From contig OZ022501.1 in NCBI GenBank assembly GCA_963989385.1, positions 25,118,602-25,182,601 of the forward strand: a stretch of 64,000 nt of DNA. The letters are read 5' to 3'. The translations under genes and the position numbers were made by a program. Positions 57,501 through 64,000 of this stretch are shown here, in pieces. Numbering within the stretch: the stretch's first letter is position 1; each line of letters opens with the position of its first letter. The notes beneath the pieces are model-generated. The model was given only the letters and a program-made list of their open reading frames with translations, did no database searches and was not told where the DNA came from. The DNA is from Ctena decussata. Lineage: Eukaryota > Mollusca > Bivalvia > Lucinida > Lucinidae.

Positions 57501-59972
57501 TAACAGAGTTGTAAATGCATGGAATCAACTTCCTGAACAAGTAGTAACGGCACCCTCCCTGAACGCTTTTAAGAGTCGGTTGAATTCTCATTGGAAGGGA
57601 CACCCACGGAAATTCTACCCAGCATGTTACGAGACTGGTGCAACTACCGGACTGAGAAATACCAATTCAAATGCGTCTATACAAGTCAGATGACTTTCTA
57701 CGACGTCGACTACGTGAGTAAACGTGAGTAAAAAGTTGTAGTTTACTCCTTGGAAATGTCTCGCAGAGATGACTCCAATGACTACTAACAACAGATATGT
57801 AAATATAGTGGACCTGAAGAAAATTATTGTTTATCACTAGTTACCTTCACCCCCCCCCCCCCCCCCCCCACCCGATCCCATTCACACACAAATGCCACTC
57901 ATCTTTCTGTTTCTCTCCCCAGTTATAAAATAAGAAAAATATTAACAAAATAAAAACTGAAAAACAAAGATGAAACTGCAAAGACACAAGCCCATTTTTT
58001 AAACTGGGAAAAAAACTTCTGGCAGAAAAAATATTGTTAGACTGTTGTATCAACACTGCTAGACTGTTGTTTCAACATTGATAGACATATGGAATATGAC
58101 AACATACGTTTTAAATCAATGCGAGACAGTTATTTCAGGTGTGTTTCATCATTATTAATGGAACCTGACAGTGGGCCGAATCGGTCGTGCGCGAATCTTG
58201 CTATTTTGTTCGGCTGTTGTTATCTTCGTTTAGGCGAGTGTTAAGAAATCAAAAACGATGTGAAAATGAAGATTCTAATAATTTAATTCGTTACAAAACG
58301 TTTTTCATTCATTTTTTGCTGTGTTTATCAAGAAACTGCCACCGGAAAATTTGTTTACAACTCTATCGGCTTTTTCAATATGGCGGCCATTTGACCTCGG
58401 CTGACCTGGATCAAAGGTTAAGCTAAATTTGGAAATTTTGAAAACTTTGACACGCGATGCGGCAAACTTAACCTCATCTGAGAGAGGTGTTTTATACATC
58501 AAATTAAAGATCGGAAGCTGTAGAATATCATCATTCAAAGGTGATGTTGATTTTTTGCGTATTTTACATTCCACGGGGCTTCAAGTTTGGGTCTCTATAT
58601 CTTTGGCTAATGTGCTCCGATTTTATTAATTCGCGCTCCAGGGCATTCCAAATTCATTCATGTATCATGTGACCAAATCTCATGAATATTCATTAATATT
58701 AAGTATCCCGCAATTTCATTGGAACAGGACACCTGTCCACGCGCGAGTGACCTGAACCTCAATTATGCGCGTGGGTGGAAAATTACCAATTGTTATGATT
58801 TTAATCCTGTATCAATCAATTATATAAATAAACAACCTCTACATATCTTATATCAGTTTAAAGATAATTTTATTGCCTTTTTAATGGTATACATCATTTA
58901 GACCTTAGGTAATGACAAATCTGCAAAAATTAGGATTAAGACCAGTGACCCATGCAATTCACAGTAATTCCAGCTGATATTGGCCAGGTACTGGGGTTGC
59001 TAGTCTTATAGCCAAATAAATATAGTAACATTTGTTTGTATGGTCAAACTGACATACTAACCAAGTAACATCAAAATTCCACCTAATCAGCAAATTGGTG
59101 GTATATGTAATCCATTACAATGTCAGAAATGACGTACCTCTTCAATACCTGGTATATTGCTAACAGATAATTTTTTCAAAGAACTCTGTAATTTTTTATC
59201 GTCTGTTGTGGCTGTTCTGTGTACCACCTTCTTCTTACGCCTTGCTGAACCCTATGAAAGAATATATTCATACATTATTGAGTGTCAGATAAACCAAATT
59301 TTGGGGTGTAAATTTGAATTTCAACAGAAGGACAGGATATGGCATGAATTTGAATTCCTGAGTTTGTGATGCACATCTGATGACATCATAAGTTGAAGGC
59401 GAATGAGACTTTTTCCAGGGGAGCTAATACTTATCATAAGAAATTTTCTCCAAATTATTCATTCATGAGTGGAGGTGTCTCATAAGTAAAAGAGTTCCCT
59501 CCACTGTGAAGCAAATTATTTTCTTTATGTGCAGGCCCCACTCTGGAAAGCTTTTCTTCAAATTCTCATAAACAGGCTTATCCAACTAATGGTGTCACTC
59601 AAAGTGTAAAGATCCACTAGTATCTCTGATCATTTATTACAGGGCACAATGTATTTATCAGACTGCGGATGTGCAGGCTGAAATGGTCCTCAATGTAGTG
59701 GCAGCTTAATGAACTGAGCCTTAGGCAACTAGAATTACTTACATATTACCACACTTATTCAGCTATAAATTGATAAATTGTGCCCCACCACACACACACA
59801 CAGAGCCAACACCAAATATCTGAATCAGTCTTGTGATTTTTCTGTTCCTAAACTATCCCAAGAAATAACACAGATTTACACAGAGGTTGATTTATTCTGA
59901 AAGTATACAATACTGTACCTTGCCACCAATCCGCACTTGTTCCTGTAGCTGTTTTAATTTTTCTGGATTCAT
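39213..59972 (-). CDS. BTF3: BTF3 / nascent polypeptide-associated complex beta subunit (6 coding exons)
   Basis: Join(59972..59919, 59251..59138, 50515..50407, 48892..48803, 43560..43495, 39259..39213) on the minus strand, all GT-AG with compatible phases, gives 480 nt and 159 residues, close to vertebrate BTF3L4/BTF3b length. It starts [18 protein letters not shown], followed by the ribosome-contact motif RRKKK (residues 22-26), [19 protein letters not shown] and [16 protein letters not shown], and ends in an Asp-rich tail and [15 protein letters not shown]. Family role: NAC-beta pairs with NAC-alpha at the ribosome exit tunnel and shields nascent chains from mistargeting to the ER; BTF3 was also described as a general transcription factor. 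The NAC domain covers about residues 33-98. Introns are bloated by repeats, including a satellite array and an antisense LINE. A 5' UTR exon upstream of the acceptor at 59983-59982 was not found. Confidence 0.95.
39303..40552 (+). mobile_element. tandem-core element near the BTF3 last-exon acceptor
   Basis: The left end GAGGACCATTGGTCC is a hairpin followed by AGCTCACCTGAGC. Three ~310-bp units follow (TATGGCTTCTGAGAAGAAGA; CATATGAATCGTAGAGGACT; AAGTTGCCATAGCAACCAGA), then GACGGACGACGGATG and hairpin GAGCCTTCGGCTC plus AGGTGAGCTAAC. Terminal structure as in 52733-54478. The C31/A11 run at 39489-39530 is inside. Begins about 40 bases from the BTF3 splice acceptor. Confidence 0.7.
39489..39530. 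repeat. C31/A11 homopolymer pair
   Basis: Uninterrupted C run followed by A run, inside the tandem-core element at 39303. It makes poly-Pro/Lys frames that are not genes. Length is prone to sequencing error. Confidence 0.9.
40553..42684. other. BTF3 intron between exons 5 and 6, mostly unique
   Basis: The GGGTGTTCATTAAATAATGG (40918) and CCATTATTTAATGAACACCC (41813-41832) pair bounds about 915 bp as an inverted repeat, so this may be another TIR element (40917-41833). No transposase frame was found inside. Nothing else notable. Confidence 0.5.
42685..42765. repeat. isolated satellite monomer fragment
   Basis: CAGAAAGAATAGCCGC ... CTGTCAAACGGTAATTCCAT matches the 44-kb monomer. Another single piece is at 52340-52405. 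These suggest the monomer also disperses singly. Confidence 0.65.
42837..43043. mobile_element. foldback MITE, CTAGATAAGAGGG family
   Basis: CAGAGCTCTACATAAGAGGG to CCCCTCTTATCTACGGTTCTG. The centre CCCCTCATCTGAACCGTCTC / GAGACGGTTCAGATGAGGGG is a perfect hairpin. BTF3 intron between exons 5 and 6. Confidence 0.8.
43495..43560 (-). CDS. BTF3: BTF3 coding exon 5 (residues 123-144, Gly/Asp-rich)
   Basis: 66 nt, acceptor TTATTTCAG and donor GTTAGTATAT. The frame fixed by the neighbouring exons gives [19 protein letters not shown] then GVP, matching the acidic DIDEEDDDVP region of vertebrate BTF3. In other frames the ATG repeats look like poly-Met, which is not real. Confidence 0.9.
44031..44264 (-). 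mobile_element. SINE-like retroposon (AATC tail) inserted in the satellite, 12-bp target duplication
   Basis: The element is bracketed by perfect copies of GCCCATTCAGAA (44019-44030 and 44265-44276), which is satellite sequence. On the minus strand it ends in AATCAATCAATCAA, its 3' tail. Diagnostic internal blocks on the plus strand are GTTTAACGGCCCTTTGAGAC, CAGTCTATATCGGGCC and CCTTGCCCTACTATAATCC. Copies occur at 10268, 25954 and 49396. I could not recognise a clear tRNA head. Confidence 0.85.
44277..46360. repeat. ~180-bp satellite with ~723-bp higher-order period, main array
   Basis: Eleven or twelve monomers, each with AACTCAGAAATGCCCATTCA, GAATAGCCGCAAAGATTG, TCAAACGGTAATTCCAA and a GGGCAGTTCT end. 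Spacing of the AACGGTAATTCC block runs 188, 171, 188, 183, 186, 167, 187, 181, 188, 168, 185. Units four apart (for example 45224/45947, 45391/46115, 44855/45578) are far more alike and lie 721-724 bp apart, a four-monomer higher-order repeat. It sits in the BTF3 intron between coding exons 4 and 5. Confidence 0.9.
46361..48016. other. unidentified DNA separating two satellite blocks
   Basis: About 1.65 kb with no satellite monomers. It has AT-rich palindromic bits (ATTGCAATACAGCAATTCTG, 46403-46422) and ACATGGCGGCC at 47022. No frame with a domain. Either an insertion or an ancestral spacer between two array blocks. Confidence 0.4.
48017..48515. repeat. ~180-bp satellite, second block
   Basis: Three more monomers of the 44-46 kb satellite (AACGGTAATTCC at about 48135, 48296, 48459), more diverged and at shorter spacing (about 161-163). 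About 1.65 kb of unrelated DNA separates them from the main array. They end about 290 bp from BTF3 coding exon 4. Confidence 0.85.
48803..48892 (-). CDS. BTF3: BTF3 coding exon 4 (residues 93-122)
   Basis: Acceptor TGGTCTTCAG and donor GTGAGTACTTAC. It encodes [20 protein letters not shown] then [10 protein letters not shown], the helix after the NAC domain. A second GTAAGT lies 12 bases further on, but using it would read into TYV codons without family support. Confidence 0.93.
48935..49215. mobile_element. foldback, GAATGGGTAC family, in BTF3 intron
   Basis: CATGAATGGGTACATTTACA, GGAGAAGCAACTCTACCA and GTTAACTCTTAAAGGAGAGA with partial mirrored arms to GGAAGTCGCAAACCTTGCCT. It starts about 45 bases upstream of the BTF3 exon 4 acceptor. 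Confidence 0.6.
49396..49789 (-). mobile_element. SINE-like retroposon (AACC tail) with a nested hairpin-ended insertion
   Basis: Same family as 44031-44264 (TTTAACGACTCTTTGAGACA; CCTTGCCCTACTATAATCC). It is flanked by CTTTCTTTT at 49387-49395 and 49790-49798, a likely target duplication, although low-complexity. Its body is split at about 49490-49650 by a separate element. Confidence 0.75.
49495..49652 (-). mobile_element. short hairpin-ended element nested in a SINE
   Basis: Contains CTGACAGCGCCTTGCCCATC, a CGCCGCCAACGCTGACGCC block and the hairpin CCTGAACTTTGTTCAGG followed by CGAGCTAAA. The same unit in the opposite orientation is at 26429-26600. One end has a hairpin plus CTAA, resembling Helitron 3' ends. 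Confidence 0.6.
50020..50280 (+). mobile_element. AACC-family SINE, diverged copy
   Basis: The tRNA-like head is degraded (B box GGGTTTGATACAC). The body CACTTAGTACTGGTAAACTG, AAGCCTGCCCAGGAATAGTG and GACATGACCATAGCTG matches 1261-1538, and the tail is AACAACACAAC. It lies just inside the BTF3 intron, downstream of exon 3 in transcription. Confidence 0.8.
50407..50515 (-). CDS. BTF3: BTF3 coding exon 3 (residues 57-92 plus one base)
   Basis: Acceptor ATTGTAG and donor GTAAGT. It encodes [19 protein letters not shown] then [17 protein letters not shown], the most conserved part of the NAC domain. The preceding intron is about 8.6 kb and holds the antisense LINE. Confidence 0.95.
50550..50725. 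mobile_element. foldback, GAATGGGTAC family, next to BTF3 exon 3
   Basis: CACAGGGGCAACAACTTCAA, then GGGACTTCTCTTACAGGAAA GAATTTGCCC and its complement around TCTCAGA. About 35 bases from the exon 3 acceptor. Confidence 0.6.
51165..51835 (+). mobile_element. tandem-core element with ACGG microsatellite
   Basis: Three ~155-bp units with GGGGCAGATAGCCCCAACGG / GGCAGGAAAAGATAACCC / GGGGCAGATAACCCC. Then GACAGACGGACGGACAG, AACGTGAAAACATAATACC and an inverted ACCTCACCAC/GTGGCGGGGTAT end. Related in its terminus to the 61-64 kb array. Lies in the BTF3 8.6-kb intron. Confidence 0.65.
52099..52335. mobile_element. palindromic MITE, GAGCCGCGACA family (copy 8)
   Basis: TGAGCCGCAACATGAGAAAA to CTAGCGTCACGGCTCA, flanked by CATA/TATC. 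In the BTF3 8.6-kb intron. Confidence 0.85.
52340..52405. repeat. isolated satellite monomer fragment
   Basis: CCATTCAGAAAATAAAGCTG and CAAACGGTAATTCCATG match the satellite at 44-46 kb. It lies immediately right of a palindromic MITE copy (52099-52335). Confidence 0.6.
52492..52732 (-). mobile_element. tRNA-derived SINE, 3' portion, split by a tandem-core element
   Basis: On the minus strand the B-box part AGGTCGTGAGTTCGAGGCTC leads into a body ending with CTTTACCTTTACC repeats (plus strand AAAGGTAAAGGTAAAGG). Its tRNA head is interrupted at about 52733, and the missing 5' half is found 1.7 kb away at 54479-54530. Confidence 0.8.
52733..54478 (+). mobile_element. Helitron/pearl-like element with ~140-bp tandem core, nested in a SINE
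   Basis: The left end has the short hairpin GGTCCATGATGGACC and then CGCTCACCTGAG. Several diverged ~140-bp units follow (TTGACCTAGTGACCTAG, TTTCATGAAGATTGGATC, ACTGTGCCCTCTAGAGTGTA), then GACGGACGGCCGGACG, and the right end is the hairpin GAGCACTTTGTGCTC plus AGGTGAGCTAAC. The GCTCACC/GGTGAGC ends are mutually inverted. No protein is encoded. The layout of tandem core, ACGG-rich stretch and terminal hairpin recalls the bivalve pearl/Helentron non-autonomous elements. Confidence 0.7.
53154..53330 (+). mobile_element. tRNA-derived SINE with TCACT tail inside the tandem-core element
   Basis: The head GGAGCGGCTGTAGCGTAGTG with B box GGTTCGATCCCCC resembles a tRNA well. The body GATGAGACTTTAAACCGAGG is followed by a (TCAC)n tail. 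It is flanked by CTGACAAAGTT and CTGGCAAAGTT, a probable target duplication with one change. Confidence 0.8.
54479..54530 (-). mobile_element. tRNA-derived SINE, 5' head portion (split from 52492-52732)
   Basis: The minus strand begins GGTGGGGTGGTCGAAGGG and continues TTAGAGTGGCTCGGTTGTT, a tRNA 5' half with A box. Joined to 52732 it restores one continuous tRNA-like head, so the intervening block is an insertion. Confidence 0.75.
55672..55892 (-). mobile_element. AACC-family SINE, minus-strand copy with internal deletion
   Basis: Reverse complement shows the head GGGCCACATAGCACAATCAG and B box GGTTCGAAACCC, then the body to CATGACCATAGCTG. Bases of the mid body are missing after GGTCCTAAGGGG. 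It directly precedes another tRNA-like relic and the truncated LINE. Confidence 0.8.
55975..57870 (+). mobile_element. 5'-truncated LINE in the BTF3 intron
   Basis: Reverse-transcriptase frame plus about 150 bases of 3' sequence, ending near a 21-base C run (57850-57870). The left edge abuts a tRNA-like SINE relic (about 55895-55960). No target duplication or poly(A) was seen, so the outer limits are approximate. Confidence 0.7.
55993..57693 (+). CDS. reverse transcriptase of a 5'-truncated LINE (partial)
   Basis: The open frame begins after a stop at 55990-55992 and runs to TGA at 57691-57693. It starts [11 protein letters not shown], the linker just before the reverse transcriptase, so the endonuclease half is missing and no authentic start exists. 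Numbered from a GTG at 56080: [10 protein letters not shown] (25-34), NYRPISLTS (81-89), DFRKAFD (153-159), [10 protein letters not shown] (209-218), FADD (239-242). The C-terminal [11 protein letters not shown] matches the CR1/Jockey end. All catalytic motifs are kept. It lies antisense in the 8.6-kb BTF3 intron, and its sequence differs clearly from the 30-33 kb LINE, so it is a separate family. Confidence 0.88.
   Translation, partial: NNLSYFASVFKVENTDDIPVFEERGFTQVVETVTISEELVAKAIERLNPTKSQGPDNIHPRFLQQTKDLIKIPLAKIFQKSLDESKIPEIWKSANVTAIFKKGERKDPANYRPISLTSVPGKLMERLIRNALVEHLTSNNLFATEQHGFITGKSCITQLLEYMEDITQAIDNGDDVDVIYLDFRKAFDRVPHTRLLHKLHRYGVRGSLYNWIKEFLNKRVQRVVVSGVESGWQKVTSGIPQGSVLGPVLFLIFINDLPDVLEVCVKLFADDTKLYKQITCQQDIQQVQHSVTSAMTWAKDWDMEFNNAKCHHLHIGKHDLGHRYTIETPEGECEITKVDSEKDLGVTIDKNLTFREHISIKINTANRNLGIIFRTFTYLDPDMFLNLYKSLVRPHLEYATVIWSPLYKKDRIIIENVQRRATKLVRSCKNLSYPERLKKLGLPSLEYRRERSDLIQVYKILRGIDKVEQDKLFTMATYTMTRGHSQKLYKERPRLNIRANSFTNRVVNAWNQLPEQVVTAPSLNAFKSRLNSHWKGHPRKFYPACYETGATTGLRNTNSNASIQVR
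57871..59137. other. BTF3 8.6-kb intron, part near exon 2; promoter-like motifs only
   Basis: 58150-58780 is locally less AT-biased, with CpG-containing GTGCGCGAATC, AATATGGCGGCCATTTG (YY1-like, 58377-58393) and ACGCGCGAGTGACC. Frames on both strands (58187-58426 plus, 58574-58305 minus) have no recognised domain. Confidence 0.35.
59138..59251 (-). CDS. BTF3: BTF3 coding exon 2 (residues 19-56)
   Basis: 114 nt in phase 0 at both ends, acceptor TTTCATAG and donor GTACGTCA. It encodes [20 protein letters not shown] and then [18 protein letters not shown]. The basic ribosome-binding stretch and the start of the NAC domain are here. Confidence 0.94.
59919..59972 (-). CDS. BTF3: BTF3 coding exon 1 (residues 1-18)
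   Basis: The ATG at 59972 begins [18 protein letters not shown], the NAC-beta N-terminus. The exon itself starts at 59981 after acceptor CTTTTCAG, so nine 5' UTR bases precede the ATG. Donor GTACAGTATTG follows 59919, phase 0. Confidence 0.93.
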
Positions 59973-59981
59973 TTTGTTCAA

Positions 59982-61343
59982 CTGAAAAGAAATAGTGAAA
60001 GACTAACAGGTTGAGTTGTCTGATTATTTAAGAAACCAGTGCCCAGTTTTTCCAAACATTGTTAGTTAATGTTTTGTTAAAATTTCAAAAAATAGAATCT
60101 CAAAAAATGCCAATATTTTTTTGTTGAAAAAAAATATGAAAAGCTTTTGCATTGCCTTGGAAGGATGAGTAGCTTACAGTGCCAACGGGTATGGATTCAT
60201 ATACATGTAATGTGTAATTAAGACACTATATGATGCTGCCAGTTGACTGACTGATGCCTAAACTTATTTCATTGGCTGGCCAATCAATGGGCAGGGATAA
60301 CAAATAAGAATTTTGACTTAAGGGCCCAGACTGTCAACCCTGTCTGACTTGACACCGCAACAGGTAAACATCTGCGCATAAATTCTGGTTGGGCAGGACT
60401 GACTGACTGAGAAATTACAGACTGTAAACTGTTGGATGGACTATTGGCCTGTGCAACTATGGTTACGTACAGCTGAACCACTTGGGGAATGTCTTTAGGA
60501 GAACTGAAACTGAACAGAAACCAGACTGCCAAAATTCAATATTTAACGTAAGGGGGGTGGACATTTTCTGCAAAATTTCAGGGGTCTAGCAAAAATTTAG
60601 GGGCCATGGGTGACTGGGCTGCAGTTAGTCTTGTTCCCTAATGGGGTAGTGCTCTAGTGCACAGAGATATGATCACTTCACTTCTCTGATAAACTACAGG
60701 AATACTAACATAGTTCTCAATCTTATCTATAGAACACTGCCGAATTCAAGTTCACAATAACATTGTGTTTTCAGACAGTAACAGGATGTTTAGGCCCTCT
60801 TCCTGTTTTGGTCAGGTTGCTTCAGCGTGAATTCAGGGATGAGTCATTTTGGCTCAGTTTTGGTGGGTCAGTTTGGATTGATTTCACTTAATAGACAGTA
60901 AAAAGAGTTTCGTGACTGAAAGTATTTTATCAATTTATTTTAATAAGAAATCACACCACATCTATTTATCTATTGGTCATCTCATTACTTTAGTATTTAT
61001 CTGTCTGTTTTGTATGTGTCTGCTATTAGCCTGACATTATCACAAATGACCCAGGCTGAATCGACTTGACTGAAATGGAATAGGATAAACTAGAGATGGC
61101 AGTAAGCATGGCTTACTAAATAACCCCCGCATTTAACAGTTAAGCATGGACCTTCGTCATCTAAGTTTTACAAAGTTATACAAAGCATACATGTTATGAC
61201 TACTACAAACAAATATAGCTCATCCTATAATCCTATCACAGTAACTGAATATGTCTACTTTTATCTAATATTGGTTCCAGAGAGCAAATCTGGAAAAACC
61301 TGTAGTAAAAATCAAGAAAATCGGTCAAGCAGTCTAGAAGGAG
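59982..61343. other. upstream of BTF3 coding start, no exon identified
   Basis: Holds the partial MITE at 60035. A short stretch (60290-60620) repeats material seen at 10440-10610: both have GGGCCC, TGACTTAAGG/CCTAAGTCAAAATT and CAAAATTCAATATTTA-like blocks. The BTF3 5' UTR exon and promoter should be here or beyond the window, but I cannot place them. Confidence 0.35.
60035..60150. mobile_element. partial GTTGTTCAAAACTAACGA-family MITE
   Basis: Left arm only: TTTTCCAAACATTGTTAGTT, AAAATTTCAAAAAATAG, TTTTTTGTTGAAAAAAAATA and AAGCTTTTGCA, then unrelated sequence. One-armed relic. Confidence 0.55.
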
Positions 61344-63872
61344 TAGCGATAACAAACTTTTATTACAAAAGTTACAAAGGGGAATAACTCAGCAGGCAAA
61401 CACTTCTGGGAAAAATGGAAAACACGGGTCAACATTTTTGGAACCAAACTTGAATACATTCAAAGCAAAAATGACTAAATCCCCCCCATTTTCCCAAAAA
61501 AAAAATTTAGATATAAAATATCAAAAAGGGGCATTACTCAAGAAAGAGGGGTCAGATTTCAAAGTGAAAACTTTAATGCACATCTTCATACCAATACGTG
61601 TTCACATACTTAATTTCAAGAAAATCGGTCAAGCTGTCTAGGAGGAGTTGCAATAACAAACATTTTTTACGAAAAATATAAAGGGGCATGACTCAGCAGG
61701 AAAACACTTCCGGGAACAAATGGAAAACACATGTCAACTATTTTCTCATGATGCATCTATGAACCAAATTTGAATAAAATCAAAGCAAAAACGATCCCCC
61801 CCCCAAAATTAGGATAAAAAAAAATCAAAAAGGGGCATAACTCAAGCAAGAGGGATCAGATTTCAAAGTGGAAACCGTAATGCACATCTTCATACCAATA
61901 TGTGTTCACATACTTAATTTCAAGAAAATCAGCTAAGCAGTCTAGGAGGAGTTGCGATAAACTTTTTTATGAAAAAACATAAAGGGGCATAACTCAGCAG
62001 GAAAACACTTTCGGGAAAAACTGGAAAACATGTATCATCAAGTTTCTTATGATGCATCAATGAACCAAATTTGAATACAATTAAAGCAAAAACAACTAAA
62101 AATCCAAAAAATCAGGGCCAAAAATATCAAAAAGGGGCATAACTCAAGAAATAGGGGTCAGATTTCAAAGTGGAAACCATAATGCAAATTTTCATACCAA
62201 TATGTGTTCACATACTTAATTTCAAGAAAATCGGTCAAGCGGTCTATGAGGAGTTGCGATAACATACTTTTTTTACGAAAAATATAAAGGGGCATAACTC
62301 AGCAGGAAAACATTTCCGGGAAAAACTGGAAAACACGTGTCAACTATTTTCTTATGATGCATCTATAAACCAAATTTGAAACAAATCAAAGCAAAAACGA
62401 CTAAAAATCCCAAAAATTAGGGCCAAAAATATCAAAAAGGGGCATAACTCAGAAAATAGGGGCCAGATTTAAAAATGAAAACCTTAATGCACATCTTCAT
62501 ACCAATATGTGTTCACATACTTAATTTCAAGAAAATCGCTCAAGCGGTCTATGAGGAGTTGCGATAACAAACTTTTTTACGAAAAATATAAAGGGGCATA
62601 ACTCAGCAGGAAAACACTTCCGGGAAAAACTGGAAAACACGTGTTCACTATTTTCTTATGATGCATCTATGAACCAAATTTGAATAATATCAAAGCAAAA
62701 TCGACTAAAAAACCCAAAAATTAGGGCCAAAAATATCAAAAAGGGGCATAACTCAGGAAATAGTGGCCAGATTTAAAAATGAAAACGTTAATGCTCATCT
62801 TCATACCAATATGTGTTCACATACTTAATTACAAGAAAATCGGTCAAGCGGTCTATGAGGAGTTGTGATAGCAAACTTTTTTTACAAAAAATATAAAGGG
62901 GCATAACTCTGCTGGAAAAGGGGCATAACTCAGGAAATAGGGGCCAGATTTAAAATGAAAACCTTAATGCAAATCTTCATACCAATATGTGTTCACATAC
63001 TTAATTTCAGGAAAATCGGTCAAGCAGTCTAGAAGGAGTAGCGATAACAAACTTTTATTACAAAAGTTACAAAGGGGAATAACTCAGCAGGCAAACACTT
63101 CTGGGAAAAATGGAAAACACGGGTCAACATTTTTGGAACCAAAATTTGAATACAATCAAAGCAAAAATGACTAAATCCCCCCCATTTTCCCCAAAAAAAA
63201 TTTAGATATAAAATATCAAAAAGGGGCATTACTCAAGAAAGAGGGGTCAGATTTCAAAGTGAAAACTTTAATGCACATCTTCATACCAATACGTGTTCAC
63301 ATACTTAATTTCAAGAAAATCGGTCAAGCTGTCTAGGAGGAGTTGCAATAACAAACATTTTTTACGAAAAATATAAAGGGGCATAACTCAGCAGGAAAAC
63401 ACTTCCGGGAAAAACTGGAAAACACGTGTCAACTATTTTCTTATGATGCATCTTTGAACCAAATTTGAATAAAATCAAAGCAAAAACGACTAAAAAACCC
63501 AAAAATTAGGGCCAAAAATATCAAAAAGGGGCATAACTCAGGAAATAGGGGCCAGGTTTAAAAATGAAAACCTTAATGCACATCTTCATACCAATATGTG
63601 TTCACATACTTAATTTCAAGAAAATCGGTCAAGCGGTCTATGAGGAGTTGCGATAACAAACTTTTTTTACGAAAAATATAAAGGGGCATAACTCAGCCGG
63701 AAAACATTTCCAGGAAAAACTGAAAAATATGTATCAACTCTTTTCACATGCTGCATCCATGGACAAAATTTGAAACAAATCGGAGCAAATGTTGCGGACG
63801 GACGAACGGACGGACGGAAGGACAACGTGAAAACAGTATACCCCCCTCAAACAAGTTTGCGGGGGGTATAAA
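61344..63872 (+). repeat. ~305-bp tandem array ending in ACGG microsatellite and inverted CCCCC/GGGGG end
   Basis: Eight or nine units start near 61376, 61681, 61981, 62287, 62590, 62896 (truncated), 63071, 63377 and 63684. Each holds AAGGGGCATAACTCAGCAGG, TTATGATGCATC, AAGGGGCATAACTCAAG and CAAGAAAATCGGTCAAGCGG. The unit at 63041-63377 is nearly identical to 61344-61681. The end has GGACGGACGAACGGACGG, then TATACCCCCC ... GGGGGGTATA. Non-coding; layout of a large tandem-core mobile element. Confidence 0.85.
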
Positions 63873-64000
63873 AAAAATTCTCAAACAATCAAGGTTCTTC
63901 AACAACATTCAGAATCAGAAAAAAAAAAGGATCTTGACACTAGGATGGATGGATGACTTGTGACCTTTTCAACAATATTTTAGTCATATCACGGATGAGT

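Noticed and set aside
58187..58574. overlapping frames on both strands in a BTF3 intron
   Set aside because: Neither has a recognisable domain; mutual antisense overlap is typical of chance frames in locally GC-richer DNA.

Overview
Eukaryotic nuclear DNA, most likely from a bivalve mollusc. The grounds are AT-rich sequence, GT-AG introns of 0.7-8.6 kb, and a repeat landscape typical of bivalves: tRNA-headed SINEs with AACC, TCACT or AATC tails, many foldback MITEs, and tandem-repeat elements ending in ACGG-type microsatellites plus a hairpin. No operon, phage, plasmid or CRISPR structure is present. The organism call is inference; the gene and repeat calls are read from the sequence.

Two protein-coding genes could be assembled exon by exon, both on the minus strand. 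(1) 18036-8861 is a four-exon PCMTD1/2-type gene (protein-L-isoaspartate methyltransferase domain-containing, SOCS-box protein) with a 675-residue product. Its BC-box and Cul5-type LPLP box are separated by about 415 mostly acidic residues. A decayed copy of exon 2 lies in its first coding intron. (2) 59972-39213 is a BTF3/NAC-beta gene in six coding exons (159 residues), spread over almost 21 kb by repeat-filled introns.

Two LINE-type retrotransposons keep long open frames. A nearly complete endonuclease-reverse transcriptase (32966-30069, minus) is inserted into an ~85-bp palindromic satellite between the two genes. A 5'-truncated reverse transcriptase (55993-57693, plus) lies antisense in the large BTF3 intron. 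A short reverse-transcriptase C-terminal relic is at 21228-21365.

The remaining sequence is mostly repeats: an eight-copy ~235-bp palindromic MITE family; other foldback families; a 968-bp TA-flanked inverted-repeat element; a ~180-bp satellite with a ~723-bp higher-order period inside a BTF3 intron; a ~305-bp tandem array at 61.3-63.8 kb; and several Helitron/pearl-like tandem-core elements, one nested inside a SINE and itself carrying another SINE. I found no new multi-gene system. The most interesting items are the split SOCS box, the pseudo-exon, the nested insertions and the satellite/LINE junction.
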